Below are positions 15,166-23,653 of a stretch of 25,824 nucleotides of DNA, piece after piece. The position numbers were made by a program, and so were the translations under genes. Under the pieces are notes generated by a model. That model was not told the origin of the DNA. It saw only the letters and a list, made by a program, of their open reading frames with translations, and ran no database searches. Source of the stretch: JAKJGV01 sp964617565 (GTDB lineage Bacteria; Verrucomicrobiota; Kiritimatiellia; CAIQIC01; JAGNIJ01); the NCBI GenBank assembly GCA_964617565.1, contig CAZTYH010000045.1, positions 1 to 25,824 on the forward strand, given 5' to 3'. Position 1 is the stretch's first letter. Each line of letters starts with the position of its first letter.

Positions 15166-15639
15166 ATGACCGCGCGACGAATGCTGATCCTGTTCGCGGG
15201 TGCTGTGGCACTGCTGTGTTCGGCATCGGGCTGTTCCCTGTATCATGCGCGATGGGAAAGAGTCCGGCCACCCAGGGGCGCTTCCTCCAGGGAATATGTT
15301 CTGGAGGTCACAGGATACTGCTCATGCGGAACGTGTTGCGGCTGGAAGCGTAACTGGCTGGGTCGGCCTGTTCATTCCGCGGGAGCGCAGCGGGGCAAGC
15401 CGAAGCAGGTGGGCCTCACGGCAAGCGGCGTGCGCGCACGGCACGGCACAATCGCGGCGGACACCTCCATTTTCCCCTTTGGAACGGTCATGTATGTGCC
15501 CGGATATGGTTATGGAAGGGTTGAAGACCGGGGCGGGGCCATTCGCGGACATCGCATTGATTTATACTTCCCGACGCACCGCAAGGCGCAGCATTGGGGG
15601 CGCGTAAAGAAGAAGGTGACCGTCTGGCTGCCCAAGTAA
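15166..15639 (+). CDS. 3D-domain (double-psi beta-barrel) lipoprotein
   Basis: A protein of 157 residues from ATG 15166. The N-terminus RRMLILFAGAVALLCSASGC ends in a lipobox (SASGC), predicting a lipid-anchored envelope protein. The body has VTGYCSCGTCCGW, then GLTASGVRARHGTIAADTSI, FPFGTVMYVPGYGYG and the three-Asp signature VEDRGG...HRIDLYF that names the 3D domain shared with MltA and RpfB-like wall-active proteins. A role in peptidoglycan remodelling is likely but unproven. The YCxCxxCCGW cluster of four cysteines could bind a metal or form disulfides. The start is uncertain: TTG 15130 and ATGs 15145, 15157 and 15181 are in frame; 15166 has a weak GGA upstream. Confidence 0.8.
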   Translation: MTARRMLILFAGAVALLCSASGCSLYHARWERVRPPRGASSREYVLEVTGYCSCGTCCGWKRNWLGRPVHSAGAQRGKPKQVGLTASGVRARHGTIAADTSIFPFGTVMYVPGYGYGRVEDRGGAIRGHRIDLYFPTHRKAQHWGRVKKKVTVWLPK

Positions 15640-15657
15640 CTCCCATGCAATTCGCTA

Positions 15658-15686
15658 TTCACGCAGCCCTGAGTTCGTGGTATATT
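15658..15686 (+). promoter_or_regulatory. Predicted sigma-70 promoter of the KTSC lipoprotein
   Basis: TTCACG (15658-15663) and TATATT (15681-15686) are separated by 17 nt. The implied start is about 30 nt before the start codon. Confidence 0.58.
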
Positions 15687-15721
15687 TTCCAATCGGTGTT
15701 CGAGTCAACATAGGAGGCAGA

Positions 15722-16033
15722 ATGATGAAGCGTTGTCTATTCGTGACGATGATGATTGCGGCCCTCGTCGGAATCACAGTGTCTTGCGCAACCAAGGGAG
15801 CAGCACCTGCGGCAGGCGGCTCTGATCTCCAAAAAGTTGAGTCGTCATTGATTGATTCCGTCGGATACGATGCGGCGTCCGAAACGCTGACCGTCGTTTT
15901 CACGACCACGGGTGAAACCTATGTATATCAGAAAGTTCCCGAGAAGACCTACAAGAGCTTGATGAGCGCGAAGTCGAAGGGCCAATACTTCACGAAGAAC
16001 ATCAAGAACAAGTACGATTTCATCAAGAAATAG
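15722..16033 (+). CDS. KTSC-domain lipoprotein
   Basis: A protein of 103 residues. The signal sequence MMKRCLFVTMMIAALVGITVSC ends in a lipobox Cys. The C-terminal 65 residues form a KTSC domain: SSLIDSVGYDAASETLTVVF, then YVYQKVPEKTYKSLMSAKSKGQYF and a closing Tyr-Asp-Phe. KTSC is a small domain usually found alone or attached to nucleic-acid-related proteins, with no settled function; an exported, lipid-anchored version is less usual. AGGAGG is 4 nt from ATG 15722 and 7 nt from the adjacent in-frame ATG 15725, so either may be used. It converges with the large hydrolase gene, with 12 nt between stops. Confidence 0.8.
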   Translation: MMKRCLFVTMMIAALVGITVSCATKGAAPAAGGSDLQKVESSLIDSVGYDAASETLTVVFTTTGETYVYQKVPEKTYKSLMSAKSKGQYFTKNIKNKYDFIKK

Positions 16034-16045
16034 TCCGTCCGATCA

Positions 16046-19000
16046 TCAGGGCTGGACCTTGATATGCAGGGGTTCTCCGAACCCACCTGCACCCGAAAGC
16101 AACGGGCGCGCGATCCACGTTCCGGGGTCGGTTGCCATCCACGAAACGGAGGCGCGCGCGCCGAAAGCGGTCGGAGGCAACGGCAGCAGAATCTGACGGC
16201 CCGTTTCGTGTGTGAATGCGATCCACGCCGTGCGGGGACGGCCTTCCTGCGAGGCATCCCACGTGGCGGACCCCGTATTGATAATCTCAAGGCGTAACCG
16301 CTCGCCACGTGAAATATATACGTGTTCTCCCGGCGCGCGGCCGAGCGCCTCGCCGTCGCATTGCAGGACACCCCACTCCGCATTCAAGCTCTCCATCGGC
16401 GCGGGATCCATAAACGCCGCGCCTCCCACCGCCTTCAGTTGTATCTCGCGGCTGCGCTTTCCGAATCCCGGCAATCGGACTTCCTCAGCCTGCCGCGATT
16501 CCATTTCGACGGCATAGACATCTCTCCATTGCTCCCACAGCGCGGAAAGCCCACGCGCATCCGCATCGCGGTTCACTTCGCGACCGCGCCAGGGCTCGGA
16601 TCGAAACGCTTCCCGGCGAATGCGGTTTCCGAACTCGCGATAGACGCGCCCAACGGGCCGCCACGATCCGTCAGGATTCGCCACGCCCATGTCCGAATTT
16701 TCCTCCACGCGCAACCCGCCCGGATACCACCATCCCAGCGCGGCAGCACCGCGACTTCGCAATACCATGTCGAAGACTTCTTCGTACACCCGCGCCTGGT
16801 TCGCGAGATCCGGCTGCATCGGGCTCGGTCCGACGGATGAACCGAACTCCAGCCACATCACCGGTTTTCCGCCGGACACGCCCCGGCAATAGGCGGTTAT
16901 GAACCCGGCGCCCATGAATTGCCTGCGCCCGCCATGCAACCCCCATCCTTCCGGACATATGAAATCAAAATGCGCCGCGCCGGATGCCGGGTCCATCGGA
17001 AAGAACGGATCGGCCCACGCGCTGCCCGTTCCGCCGTAGCCGGTTCGCGCACTGATCAATTGCTTCGCACCCCAAGCCCTGAGCTGCCGGACAACATGCC
17101 CATACTGCCGGCTCATGTAATCATCCACGAACCGCCGGTAAACGGCCACCGCCACGCGATGAGGACCGTCGCGCATAAGCTGTTCGTCCGGCGGTCCTGT
17201 AAGGTCCTCGCCATTCCGCCACAGGGAAACTCCGATGACCGCCTCCGCATGTTCAACCGAACCATACTGCTCGACCAGCCAACTCCGCCATGCCGGATCG
17301 AACCGCCTGCGCTCCGCCTCGCGCCCCAGGTGCGGCTCCCATGCCACATCTATGGCAAACACACCCGACTCGCTCGCGAGATCGGCCGCCTCAAATAGCG
17401 CACGCGCCTTCGCCAGGTCCTGATGCAGAGGCTGAAGGTGCGCCATAAAGAGATGTACACGAATGTTGCGCTGCCTCGCTGCTTCCACGAAATAGCGGAG
17501 CTGCGGTGCCTGCGCGATTTCGTGGTATTGAATGGAGACGGTGTTAATGCCCGCTTCAGCCAAGAGATCGAGATCCCGCTCAACCAGGTGCGGATCAAAA
17601 ACCGCCGGATCCAGCCAGTGCCTGTTGTGTTCGCCCGGCATGCGCCCATTGGCGCTGAAGGGCCAGTAGTTGATTCCGAGCAGGAAAATGCGGCGGCCGC
17701 GAAAAGCAAAATGGCCGCCAATGGCTTTCAGCCAGTCCGCTTCCAGGGGTGGTTCCGGCGCCGGGAGAAACAGGACCGGTTGCTCCACAACATCATACGC
17801 CAACCGCTGGGTCGGATCCTCCAACCTCAGACGAATAATTCCTTTTTCCGGACGGCGTAATCCGCGCGGCGCCAGGCCGAGATGAACCTCCGCAAAGCAA
17901 TCATCCATGAAAGCGCTGAGAACACGCCTTCCGGGAAACCGCTCCCCTTCTCGCTGCAACTCCGCGCTGATGCGCAACCCGGCCGGCAATGGATCTTTCG
18001 ACGCGCAACGGCTGGTCACAATGATCGGCGCGCCGGACTGAAAAGAGAAAGCCGGGCTTCCCGTTTTGATGAGATAGGTGCCCGTGTGCAATCGCCGCAC
18101 CGCTTCCGTGATCATGGCCGATAAAACCTGGCGCGACGCAACCGTCGGCTCCAGGCCAACCCATGCCCAGTGCCGCAGGGGCGCATTCGGACGCGCCTCG
18201 CAGTAAATGGAAGCGGGCCAACCCAGCAGTTCCCCTTTCTCGCCGAACGCGGAAAAAAGAGGGATCCATCGGCCCGCCGCCCCGGACTCGCCGCCCCACC
18301 CACGTTCACGCGGCAGAGGGCTTTGCGCGGGAACGCCACCGGCCGGATATTCACGATGATCGGACTCGCTCCGAATCGTTACCGCGCGCAGATCATAGCG
18401 GCGAAACGGAGGCGAAAGAAGCGGCAGATCCGGCCACAATACAGCCTGCTCCGGCGGCCGGTCGTCCTGCGCCAGGCGCACATCTGAAAGTTCAAAGACA
18501 TGATCGCCGGGCCTTTGAGGCGCGAGGTGCGCGGACAAGCCCATTGAAATGCGCCTGACACGGGACAGAGACAGATGGTCGCCGTCCCCACCGCGTCCGA
18601 GCCCTCCGTGAAAGAAGCGGAACGCCGACTCGTGCAGTGTGACAGGTTCCCAGGCGTCCGAAAGGCGAACTTCGTGAAACCATCGCGAGCCATCTTCCTC
18701 GTCGCATTCAACAACGATTCGCGAAGTATGGGGACCGCCACGCGCGAAAAACACCAGCGTGTTATCCTCAGCCGCAATCCGTCCGGCTGGCACCTCCTCC
18801 AGCACCAGCGCATCCCATGAATCGAAATCCACCACCTCAACCGCAAGCCCAGCCCATCCGGGTTGCGGCACCCGGGCCAGCCGCACGCGCCCCTTGATTT
18901 CATCCCAACTGCTCAAATGCTGCCACGCCTGCACGCTGGAAAAGTCATCCACGCTGCGAGCCCGCGAAACGAGATCGCCCACAAAATCCGATCCTGCTTT

Positions 19001-19417
19001 CGGCTGCCCATCTCCGGAAAGGCCAACCCGTTCCGCGAACGGATTAAGGCCGACAAAGACGGCGGCGCCGCCGCGATCGAGGTAGTTTTCAAGCGCGGGC
19101 CATAGCGCCACAGGAAAATCTTCCGCGGAAGAAATGACCAGGACCCGCTGCTCCTCCAGGAACAACTCCGCCCGGTCGGGAAACTCAACGGCGGTCACAT
19201 GAGCGGCTGAAGGAAATAAGCGTTTCAGTGTCCGAAGGCTTTCCCGCGATGCCTCGCTCGCCTTCGCGGGGACAAGGACCGTAACAGGAATCCGTTCCAG
19301 CCGGGGTGCCGGCGCGCGCCATCGCTGCCATCGGCAGCCGGTGACACACAACAGCACCGCAAGAATCAGCGCCGGCAAGGCCGCAGCCCTGCCGGCGTGT
19401 CTTCCAAAGCTGTACAT
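16046..19417 (-). CDS. Large multidomain lipoprotein with a TIM-barrel glycoside hydrolase core
   Basis: About 1123 residues from ATG 19417 (1129 from 19435). The N-terminus ends its signal in VLLCVTGC, a lipobox. Domains, judged by eye: about 40-170 a glutamine-amidotransferase-like alpha/beta domain (ALENYLDRGGAAVFVGLNPF); about 180-330 a carbohydrate-binding-type beta sandwich; about 570-950 a clan GH-A type barrel starting GRRIFLLGINYWPF. Candidate acid/base is Glu in DVAWEPHLG and candidate nucleophile is Glu in VMWLEFGSS, as in GH5/GH42-like enzymes. The last 110 residues look Ig-like (NTGSATWDAS). Probably it degrades an external polysaccharide; the family and substrate are uncertain. 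No clear Shine-Dalgarno marks the start. Confidence 0.72.
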   Translation of the reverse strand: MYSFGRHAGRAAALPALILAVLLCVTGCRWQRWRAPAPRLERIPVTVLVPAKASEASRESLRTLKRLFPSAAHVTAVEFPDRAELFLEEQRVLVISSAEDFPVALWPALENYLDRGGAAVFVGLNPFAERVGLSGDGQPKAGSDFVGDLVSRARSVDDFSSVQAWQHLSSWDEIKGRVRLARVPQPGWAGLAVEVVDFDSWDALVLEEVPAGRIAAEDNTLVFFARGGPHTSRIVVECDEEDGSRWFHEVRLSDAWEPVTLHESAFRFFHGGLGRGGDGDHLSLSRVRRISMGLSAHLAPQRPGDHVFELSDVRLAQDDRPPEQAVLWPDLPLLSPPFRRYDLRAVTIRSESDHREYPAGGVPAQSPLPRERGWGGESGAAGRWIPLFSAFGEKGELLGWPASIYCEARPNAPLRHWAWVGLEPTVASRQVLSAMITEAVRRLHTGTYLIKTGSPAFSFQSGAPIIVTSRCASKDPLPAGLRISAELQREGERFPGRRVLSAFMDDCFAEVHLGLAPRGLRRPEKGIIRLRLEDPTQRLAYDVVEQPVLFLPAPEPPLEADWLKAIGGHFAFRGRRIFLLGINYWPFSANGRMPGEHNRHWLDPAVFDPHLVERDLDLLAEAGINTVSIQYHEIAQAPQLRYFVEAARQRNIRVHLFMAHLQPLHQDLAKARALFEAADLASESGVFAIDVAWEPHLGREAERRRFDPAWRSWLVEQYGSVEHAEAVIGVSLWRNGEDLTGPPDEQLMRDGPHRVAVAVYRRFVDDYMSRQYGHVVRQLRAWGAKQLISARTGYGGTGSAWADPFFPMDPASGAAHFDFICPEGWGLHGGRRQFMGAGFITAYCRGVSGGKPVMWLEFGSSVGPSPMQPDLANQARVYEEVFDMVLRSRGAAALGWWYPGGLRVEENSDMGVANPDGSWRPVGRVYREFGNRIRREAFRSEPWRGREVNRDADARGLSALWEQWRDVYAVEMESRQAEEVRLPGFGKRSREIQLKAVGGAAFMDPAPMESLNAEWGVLQCDGEALGRAPGEHVYISRGERLRLEIINTGSATWDASQEGRPRTAWIAFTHETGRQILLPLPPTAFGARASVSWMATDPGTWIARPLLSGAGGFGEPLHIKVQP

Positions 19418-19425
19418 GCGAACCA

Positions 19426-19455
19426 TTGTCATCATTTCACGGAAAAGGGTATACT
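19426..19455 (+). promoter_or_regulatory. Predicted sigma-70 promoter of the pseudopilin gene
   Basis: TTGTCA (19426-19431) and TATACT (19450-19455) are each one base from consensus with an 18-nt spacer. The -35 lies within the 5' end of the divergent hydrolase gene's possible start region, so the two genes share a very short control region. Confidence 0.58.
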
Positions 19456-19489
19456 GAATTGCAGTGTTTTACAGAAGAAGGAATTACCC

Positions 19490-20170
19490 ATGAGTTTTCT
19501 GTCCAGAAGCGAACGACGGCTCGCCTTCACGCTGGTAGAATTGCTGACAGTCATGGCGATCATCGGCATGCTTGCCGCCATTATCATCCCCGCGGTGTCC
19601 GGCAGTCGCGAGCGCGGACGGCGCGCCTATTGCCAGAACAATCTCAGCCAGCTCGGGCGGGGTATCATGATGTTCGCGGATGAAAACGGGGAGCGCCTGC
19701 CGCCCGTTTCGTTGAACGTGACCGAGTCATATTGGGATCGCGCCGTATTGCCTTACATCGGCAATGCGTCAAATGCCATGGCCTGCCTCAGCGACCCGCT
19801 CCTCAGCGGAAGCCAGACCTTCGGCAATGCGCGAACCTATGCGGTCAACGCCACGCCTGACTGGGGTTACCGGGTGCCCTTCGGCCGATACGGACAGCCG
19901 ACCACGGCCTTGCGCATGAGCGATCTCGATTTCAACAAGGGCGACCTCATCCTCGCCGGCGAGCGAGTGGGAACAGATCTCGGCAACCGTGGCTATATCG
20001 GGTGGTTCAATTACTGCGGTCTCGATTTCCAGCGCGCGACGCTTCACCGGAACGGCGGCAACTACCTGATGGCAAGCATGGCCGTGCGGTACATGGAAAC
20101 AAACAGCCCCGCATTCAATATTGCGGAAGGCAATCGCGGCAACCTCTGGACCGTATATACGGCGAATTAA
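19490..20170 (+). CDS. Type II secretion pseudopilin-like protein (prepilin N-methylation motif)
   Basis: A protein of 226 residues. The N-terminus RRLAFTLVELLTVMAIIGMLAAIIIPAV is the class III leader and helix of type IV pilins and pseudopilins. The expected processing is between A12 and F13 (Ala in place of the usual Gly) with Glu at +5. The remainder (YCQNNLSQLGRGIMMFADENGERLPP, later LHRNGGNYLMASMAVRYM) matches the GspG-like 'H-X9-DG'-type proteins that are abundant in PVC genomes. AAGGA precedes ATG 19490 by about 7 nt; the frame is open further upstream without homology. Lying beside hydrolases, it may help export or display them. Its stop overlaps that of the convergent gene (TTAA, 20167-20170). 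Confidence 0.82.
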   Translation: MSFLSRSERRLAFTLVELLTVMAIIGMLAAIIIPAVSGSRERGRRAYCQNNLSQLGRGIMMFADENGERLPPVSLNVTESYWDRAVLPYIGNASNAMACLSDPLLSGSQTFGNARTYAVNATPDWGYRVPFGRYGQPTTALRMSDLDFNKGDLILAGERVGTDLGNRGYIGWFNYCGLDFQRATLHRNGGNYLMASMAVRYMETNSPAFNIAEGNRGNLWTVYTAN

Positions 20171-21057
20171 TCAACAACCACGATCCGGCGAAGGCGGGCC
20201 GAACAATCGGGCATCCCCCCCAGCCACAGCTTGAGTTGGAAATACGCCGCTTCGGCCGGCCACGCAAAAGTATCGAGACGGGCCATGCTGATGCCCGAAC
20301 CGGCCCGGGCAATGGCGTCCCTCGAATCAATGTAATCGCGGTTCGAATCAAATATCACAAGTTGCGCCGTGATGGTGCCGTTGGAAACGATCGCGTCCAT
20401 TATAAGCGATCCCTGCGAAGGTTTCTGCACGAAATCGGTAAGAAGAACCGATCCGTAATCCTGCTCCCTCGAAAGCGTGACAACGCCGCCTTCCGGGCCC
20501 GGGGACCAACGGGCATGATCCGGCTCCGCGCCGGTCATCGCATCAAATCGCTTGTCGAGCAGGATGCGGCCCTCGACAGGAAAGACGTACCGCAAATCCC
20601 TGATCGTCGTGTGGGCGCCCTCCTGTCCGCCGACCCACATCTTGAACATGACATGATCGGTCGCGGCAGGGAATTCGAATTGATCGAAGCCGACCGACTT
20701 CAACCCCATGTCGGTGGAATTTTGGACTACGTCAATGGATGCCATGTAGGCGTCGCCCTGGAAGGCCAGCGCCTGCAAGGTATAGGTTCCAGTCACCGCG
20801 ACAACATCCAGCTCCACGCGGGCTCGCGCAGCAAAAGGAAAACGGTCCGCAACGAATGCATCCCCGTATTCCGCTTCGGGATTTTTTTCACTTATCAGCA
20901 ATCCTTCACCCGTCTGCCGAACCCGGGCCGCACCCCAGACCCAGGCATCTGCGCCGCCGTCAGCTCCACTGAAAAGAATCAAATCTTCGGCGTTGACCGA
21001 ACCCAATGAAATAACGAGGCATGCCAGGGCCAGCGACACGGCAAATGCTCTTTTCAT
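20167..21057 (-). CDS. Secreted protein with two repeated beta domains
   Basis: A protein of 296 residues with signal peptide MKRAFAVSLALACLVISLGSVNA. The mature part holds two similar domains of about 130 residues. The first reads ...LQALAFQGDAYMASIDVVQNS...FDQFEFPAATDHVMFKMWVGG... and the second ...AQLVIFDSNRDYIDSRDAI...LDTFAWPAEAAYFQLKLWLGG.... Both end in a strand pair with a WxGG turn followed by an Arg-rich strand. They resemble jelly-roll carbohydrate-binding modules, but no named family is assigned. The start at 21057 follows the upstream GH99-like gene's stop by 4 nt (TGAAGAAATG), so the two are translationally coupled and probably act on the same glycan. Confidence 0.72.
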   Translation of the reverse strand: MKRAFAVSLALACLVISLGSVNAEDLILFSGADGGADAWVWGAARVRQTGEGLLISEKNPEAEYGDAFVADRFPFAARARVELDVVAVTGTYTLQALAFQGDAYMASIDVVQNSTDMGLKSVGFDQFEFPAATDHVMFKMWVGGQEGAHTTIRDLRYVFPVEGRILLDKRFDAMTGAEPDHARWSPGPEGGVVTLSREQDYGSVLLTDFVQKPSQGSLIMDAIVSNGTITAQLVIFDSNRDYIDSRDAIARAGSGISMARLDTFAWPAEAAYFQLKLWLGGMPDCSARLRRIVVVD

Positions 21058-21061
21058 TTCT

Positions 21062-22348
21062 TCACGGACTCCTCTCTTGTTTGTTTGCGGCACGGCGAAG
21101 GCCGGACTCAAGCCATCCCAATCTCCAATTCATAAGAAACCGACCGCCCGTGGCAATATCCATCGCGTAGCGATCAAGTTTTTCAGTCCAACTCATACGC
21201 AAATCCCCGGGCAACGCATCCGCCAGCACGCGCATACGATAGATTCGAAGCGGCCACTGGTTGTCGGCCACATGGACATTCCTTCCCGAAAACCGGCCGA
21301 TAAATTCTTCCGTGAGATCCAGGAATTCAAAGCCGAATTCCTCGGTCGGCTCGATCACCGTGCCTTCGCCGAAATCGTTCCACGTGATGATCTGCACAGC
21401 CGAGGGCCGATATTTCAGCACTTCCTTCCACGTGTCGCGATATTCATCCGTGCCGCGCCGGTCCGTTTTCCGGGGTCCGTTCCCCCAGCCCCAGACGCCG
21501 GTGTCATCGAAACCCGGAGAGGCACCGCCAACCCAGTAATCCAACTGACCGTTCGCCGCCGCTTCGCCGGCCTTGTTATAGAAATCCTCTCGATCGCGCG
21601 GGCCCCAGCACCAGGCATAACCTCCACGCGCCGCCTCGTAATAGGCGGGATCTGCGCCGCCGCGAACGAGAACGATCGGCTCCTCAAACCGCCCCAGCAC
21701 ATCCCGGATTTCTTCCGGCGACAGTTGGTTCGGACCCAGCGCGCCCTCGCCCCAATAGTTGAAGATGAAAAACACGATCGCCGCGTCCCAGCGAAGATAG
21801 GCCGGCGAACGCGCATGAGTTTCGATTACGTGACGAACCTGCGTCTCCATGACATTGAGGATATCCGCGCGCGACTTCACATCCGCATAACCGGGGAAGA
21901 ACGTTTTCTCCTCGAGACAAATCGCCACCTTCATTCCATATTGTTCCGCCGACCGCACCATGTCGCCGAATACCAGGTCGGAATAAGTTTCCGGGCCATA
22001 CCAGTCCGCAATGAAACCCGCGATGCCTGCCGCGCGCGCCGTCAACATGTGGTATTCCAGCACGGCAGAGGAACGTCCGTGATACGGGCCGATCAACGGA
22101 TAGTAGACCGAAGCGATATCGCGGCGGCCGTTTTCCAGGAGGTCATCGGGATCGTGCTTCGGCCCCTTGCCGAACCACTGCCAGTGATCCCATATGATTC
22201 CGCCTTCCGGCGTCGGCTCCGCGCGAAACCACGGCATGTAGTGCGCGTAGACATCCGTGCCGACCGGCGGTGGACTCTTGGGCGCAACCGTCATGGCGGC
22301 AATGAAAACAACGACGGGCAAAAGCCACAAGCGTTTTACAATCCCCAT
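21062..22348 (-). CDS. Exported GH99/GH71-like glycoside hydrolase
   Basis: A protein of 428 residues. The N-terminus MGIVKRLWLLPVVVFIAAMTVA is a signal peptide or anchor. The body follows the GH99/GH71-like TIM-barrel pattern: VYAHYMPWF at the first strand, AGIAGFIADWYGPE, then VQIITWNDFGEGTVIEPTEEFG at the C-terminal side of the barrel. Characterised members of GH99 and GH71 act on alpha-mannan or alpha-1,3-glucan; the substrate here is not known. The start 22348 is chosen because GAGGTG lies 5 nt upstream and the signal peptide begins there; the frame stays open another 64 codons. It heads an operon with the coupled two-domain secreted protein and is divergent from a second GH99-like gene. 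Confidence 0.8.
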   Translation of the reverse strand: MGIVKRLWLLPVVVFIAAMTVAPKSPPPVGTDVYAHYMPWFRAEPTPEGGIIWDHWQWFGKGPKHDPDDLLENGRRDIASVYYPLIGPYHGRSSAVLEYHMLTARAAGIAGFIADWYGPETYSDLVFGDMVRSAEQYGMKVAICLEEKTFFPGYADVKSRADILNVMETQVRHVIETHARSPAYLRWDAAIVFFIFNYWGEGALGPNQLSPEEIRDVLGRFEEPIVLVRGGADPAYYEAARGGYAWCWGPRDREDFYNKAGEAAANGQLDYWVGGASPGFDDTGVWGWGNGPRKTDRRGTDEYRDTWKEVLKYRPSAVQIITWNDFGEGTVIEPTEEFGFEFLDLTEEFIGRFSGRNVHVADNQWPLRIYRMRVLADALPGDLRMSWTEKLDRYAMDIATGGRFLMNWRLGWLESGLRRAANKQERSP

Positions 22349-22412
22349 CAAACACCTCACGATCTCGTTACAACAACCATTACAAGGTTTACTCCCGACC
22401 CTCAACCATTCC

Positions 22413-22449
22413 ATATTACCCCGTCGCGCCGTTTTGATAAACATTATCA
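22413..22449 (-). promoter_or_regulatory. Divergent promoter region with palindromic operator
   Basis: A perfect inverted repeat TGATAA-ACA-TTATCA lies at 22435-22449, midway between two divergent glycoside hydrolase genes. On the minus strand TTTATC (22436-22441) and TAATAT (22413-22418) form a promoter with 17-nt spacing whose -35 box is part of the palindrome. A plus-strand TTGATA (22434-22439) also overlaps it, but its -10 is poor. A single regulator bound here could control both genes. Confidence 0.5.
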
Positions 22450-22500
22450 TTGCAATAAATGCGTTTTCGTGCTCATTTACAGGAAAAGAGGAGCTTTTTA

Positions 22501-23640
22501 ATGCAGTTTCATGCCCGATGCCTGAAGAAGCCGATGGCACTGCCGTTGGTCTTCGGTCATTTTGTCCCCTGGTTTACCCTGCGCGGTTCCGATTTTCCAC
22601 TGCCCGCGGAAAACCGCGCGCTTTTCGATTTCATGCCGCGGATCGAAGATTACAGGCACTGGAACGACAGTCGGGCCGGTTATCGCCGGACACATCATCA
22701 CATGCCGGAAATCGGACGCTACGATTCGCGTGATCCGAAGGTGATCGAATGGCAGATTCGCACCGCCATCGAATACGGGCTCAGCGGTTTCATCGTTAAC
22801 TGGTATGGACGCTATTCCGTGGAGAATGTAATCACGATGCACTGGCTTCGCGGCCTCTCGCAATGGAACCAGGCACATCCGGACGTCCCCTTCCTTTTCT
22901 TCATCTCGTTCGATTCGCAGGCGCAATGGCCGTCCGAAGGGAAAAAGCCTGTCACAATAAAGGAAGATTTCGAGTTCATTCGCGACCATCTCATCACCGA
23001 TGCATACCTGCTTCGCGAAGGGCGTCCCGTTTTTTCCGTATTCCCCTACCAGGATAATTGCGCCGAATTCCGCGCCGCGCTCGACACCGTGTTCGGCAAC
23101 GATCGCGCCGACCTCCTGTGGAGCGGCGCTCCCCGGGGCTCCGGGGAAAACGGTTGTTACGCGTGGGTTCAACCCGATCCGGAAACCGTGAATCTCAACA
23201 GCCCCTACTGCTGGAGCGATCCCGACAACGTGGGCGAAAAATATCTCCTCAACATGTACGCCGCCGCCAACGGTGCGGAGACAAGGTGTGAATACGTCAT
23301 GCACGGCGTGTGGCCGGGATTCAACAACCAGCTCGTGGCATGGGCATGGAGCAAGGATCCCGAAAGCCCGCACGTGCGACCCTGCGTGATCGTGCGCGAG
23401 AGCTCGCGCGGAAACACGCTGGAACTGACGTGGCGCGTCTATCTCGACTACCTTGCGCGCTGGTCCGCAGGAAATGCCGATGCCAGAGTGCCCGCGCCGT
23501 TGATCCAACTCGTCACCTGGAACGACTATGCGGAAACCACCACCCTGGAGCCGACGCTCGATTACGGCCGCGCGCCGCTCGAACTCTGCCGCCGCCAGCT
23601 CGCCCGCGCCCGCGAGCTGTGGAAAAACAAGCGTGGCTGA
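22501..23640 (+). CDS. GH99/GH71-like protein without a signal peptide
   Basis: A protein of 379 residues from ATG 22501, chosen for AGAGGAG 7 nt upstream; an in-frame ATG at 22459 has none. It shows the same barrel pattern as the divergent gene: VFGHFVPWF, YGLSGFIVNWYG, PFLFFISFDSQAQWP, and LIQLVTWNDYAETTTLEPTLDYG near the C-terminus. No export signal is visible, so it may work in the cytoplasm on imported oligosaccharides, or export may be unusual. It is a paralogue of the 21062-22348 product but clearly diverged. It ends 13 nt before the convergent integron integrase stop, with no terminator hairpin between. Confidence 0.78.
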   Translation: MQFHARCLKKPMALPLVFGHFVPWFTLRGSDFPLPAENRALFDFMPRIEDYRHWNDSRAGYRRTHHHMPEIGRYDSRDPKVIEWQIRTAIEYGLSGFIVNWYGRYSVENVITMHWLRGLSQWNQAHPDVPFLFFISFDSQAQWPSEGKKPVTIKEDFEFIRDHLITDAYLLREGRPVFSVFPYQDNCAEFRAALDTVFGNDRADLLWSGAPRGSGENGCYAWVQPDPETVNLNSPYCWSDPDNVGEKYLLNMYAAANGAETRCEYVMHGVWPGFNNQLVAWAWSKDPESPHVRPCVIVRESSRGNTLELTWRVYLDYLARWSAGNADARVPAPLIQLVTWNDYAETTTLEPTLDYGRAPLELCRRQLARARELWKNKRG

Positions 23641-23653
23641 CACGCTGCGATGG

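Noticed and set aside
20993..22501. Plus-strand frame of about 500 codons opposite the exported GH99-like gene
   Set aside because: The minus-strand gene has a signal peptide, ribosome binding site and conserved barrel motifs; the opposite frame has none and shows the composition of a mirror frame.
22498..23643. Minus-strand frame opposite the second GH99-like gene
   Set aside because: The plus-strand protein carries family motifs throughout; the opposite frame does not.
23641..23653. A left-hand attC or insertion repeat marking the edge of the integron beside the hydrolase gene
   Set aside because: Only 13 bases separate the two convergent genes and no core site or inverted repeat is present, so the left boundary of the platform cannot be placed here.
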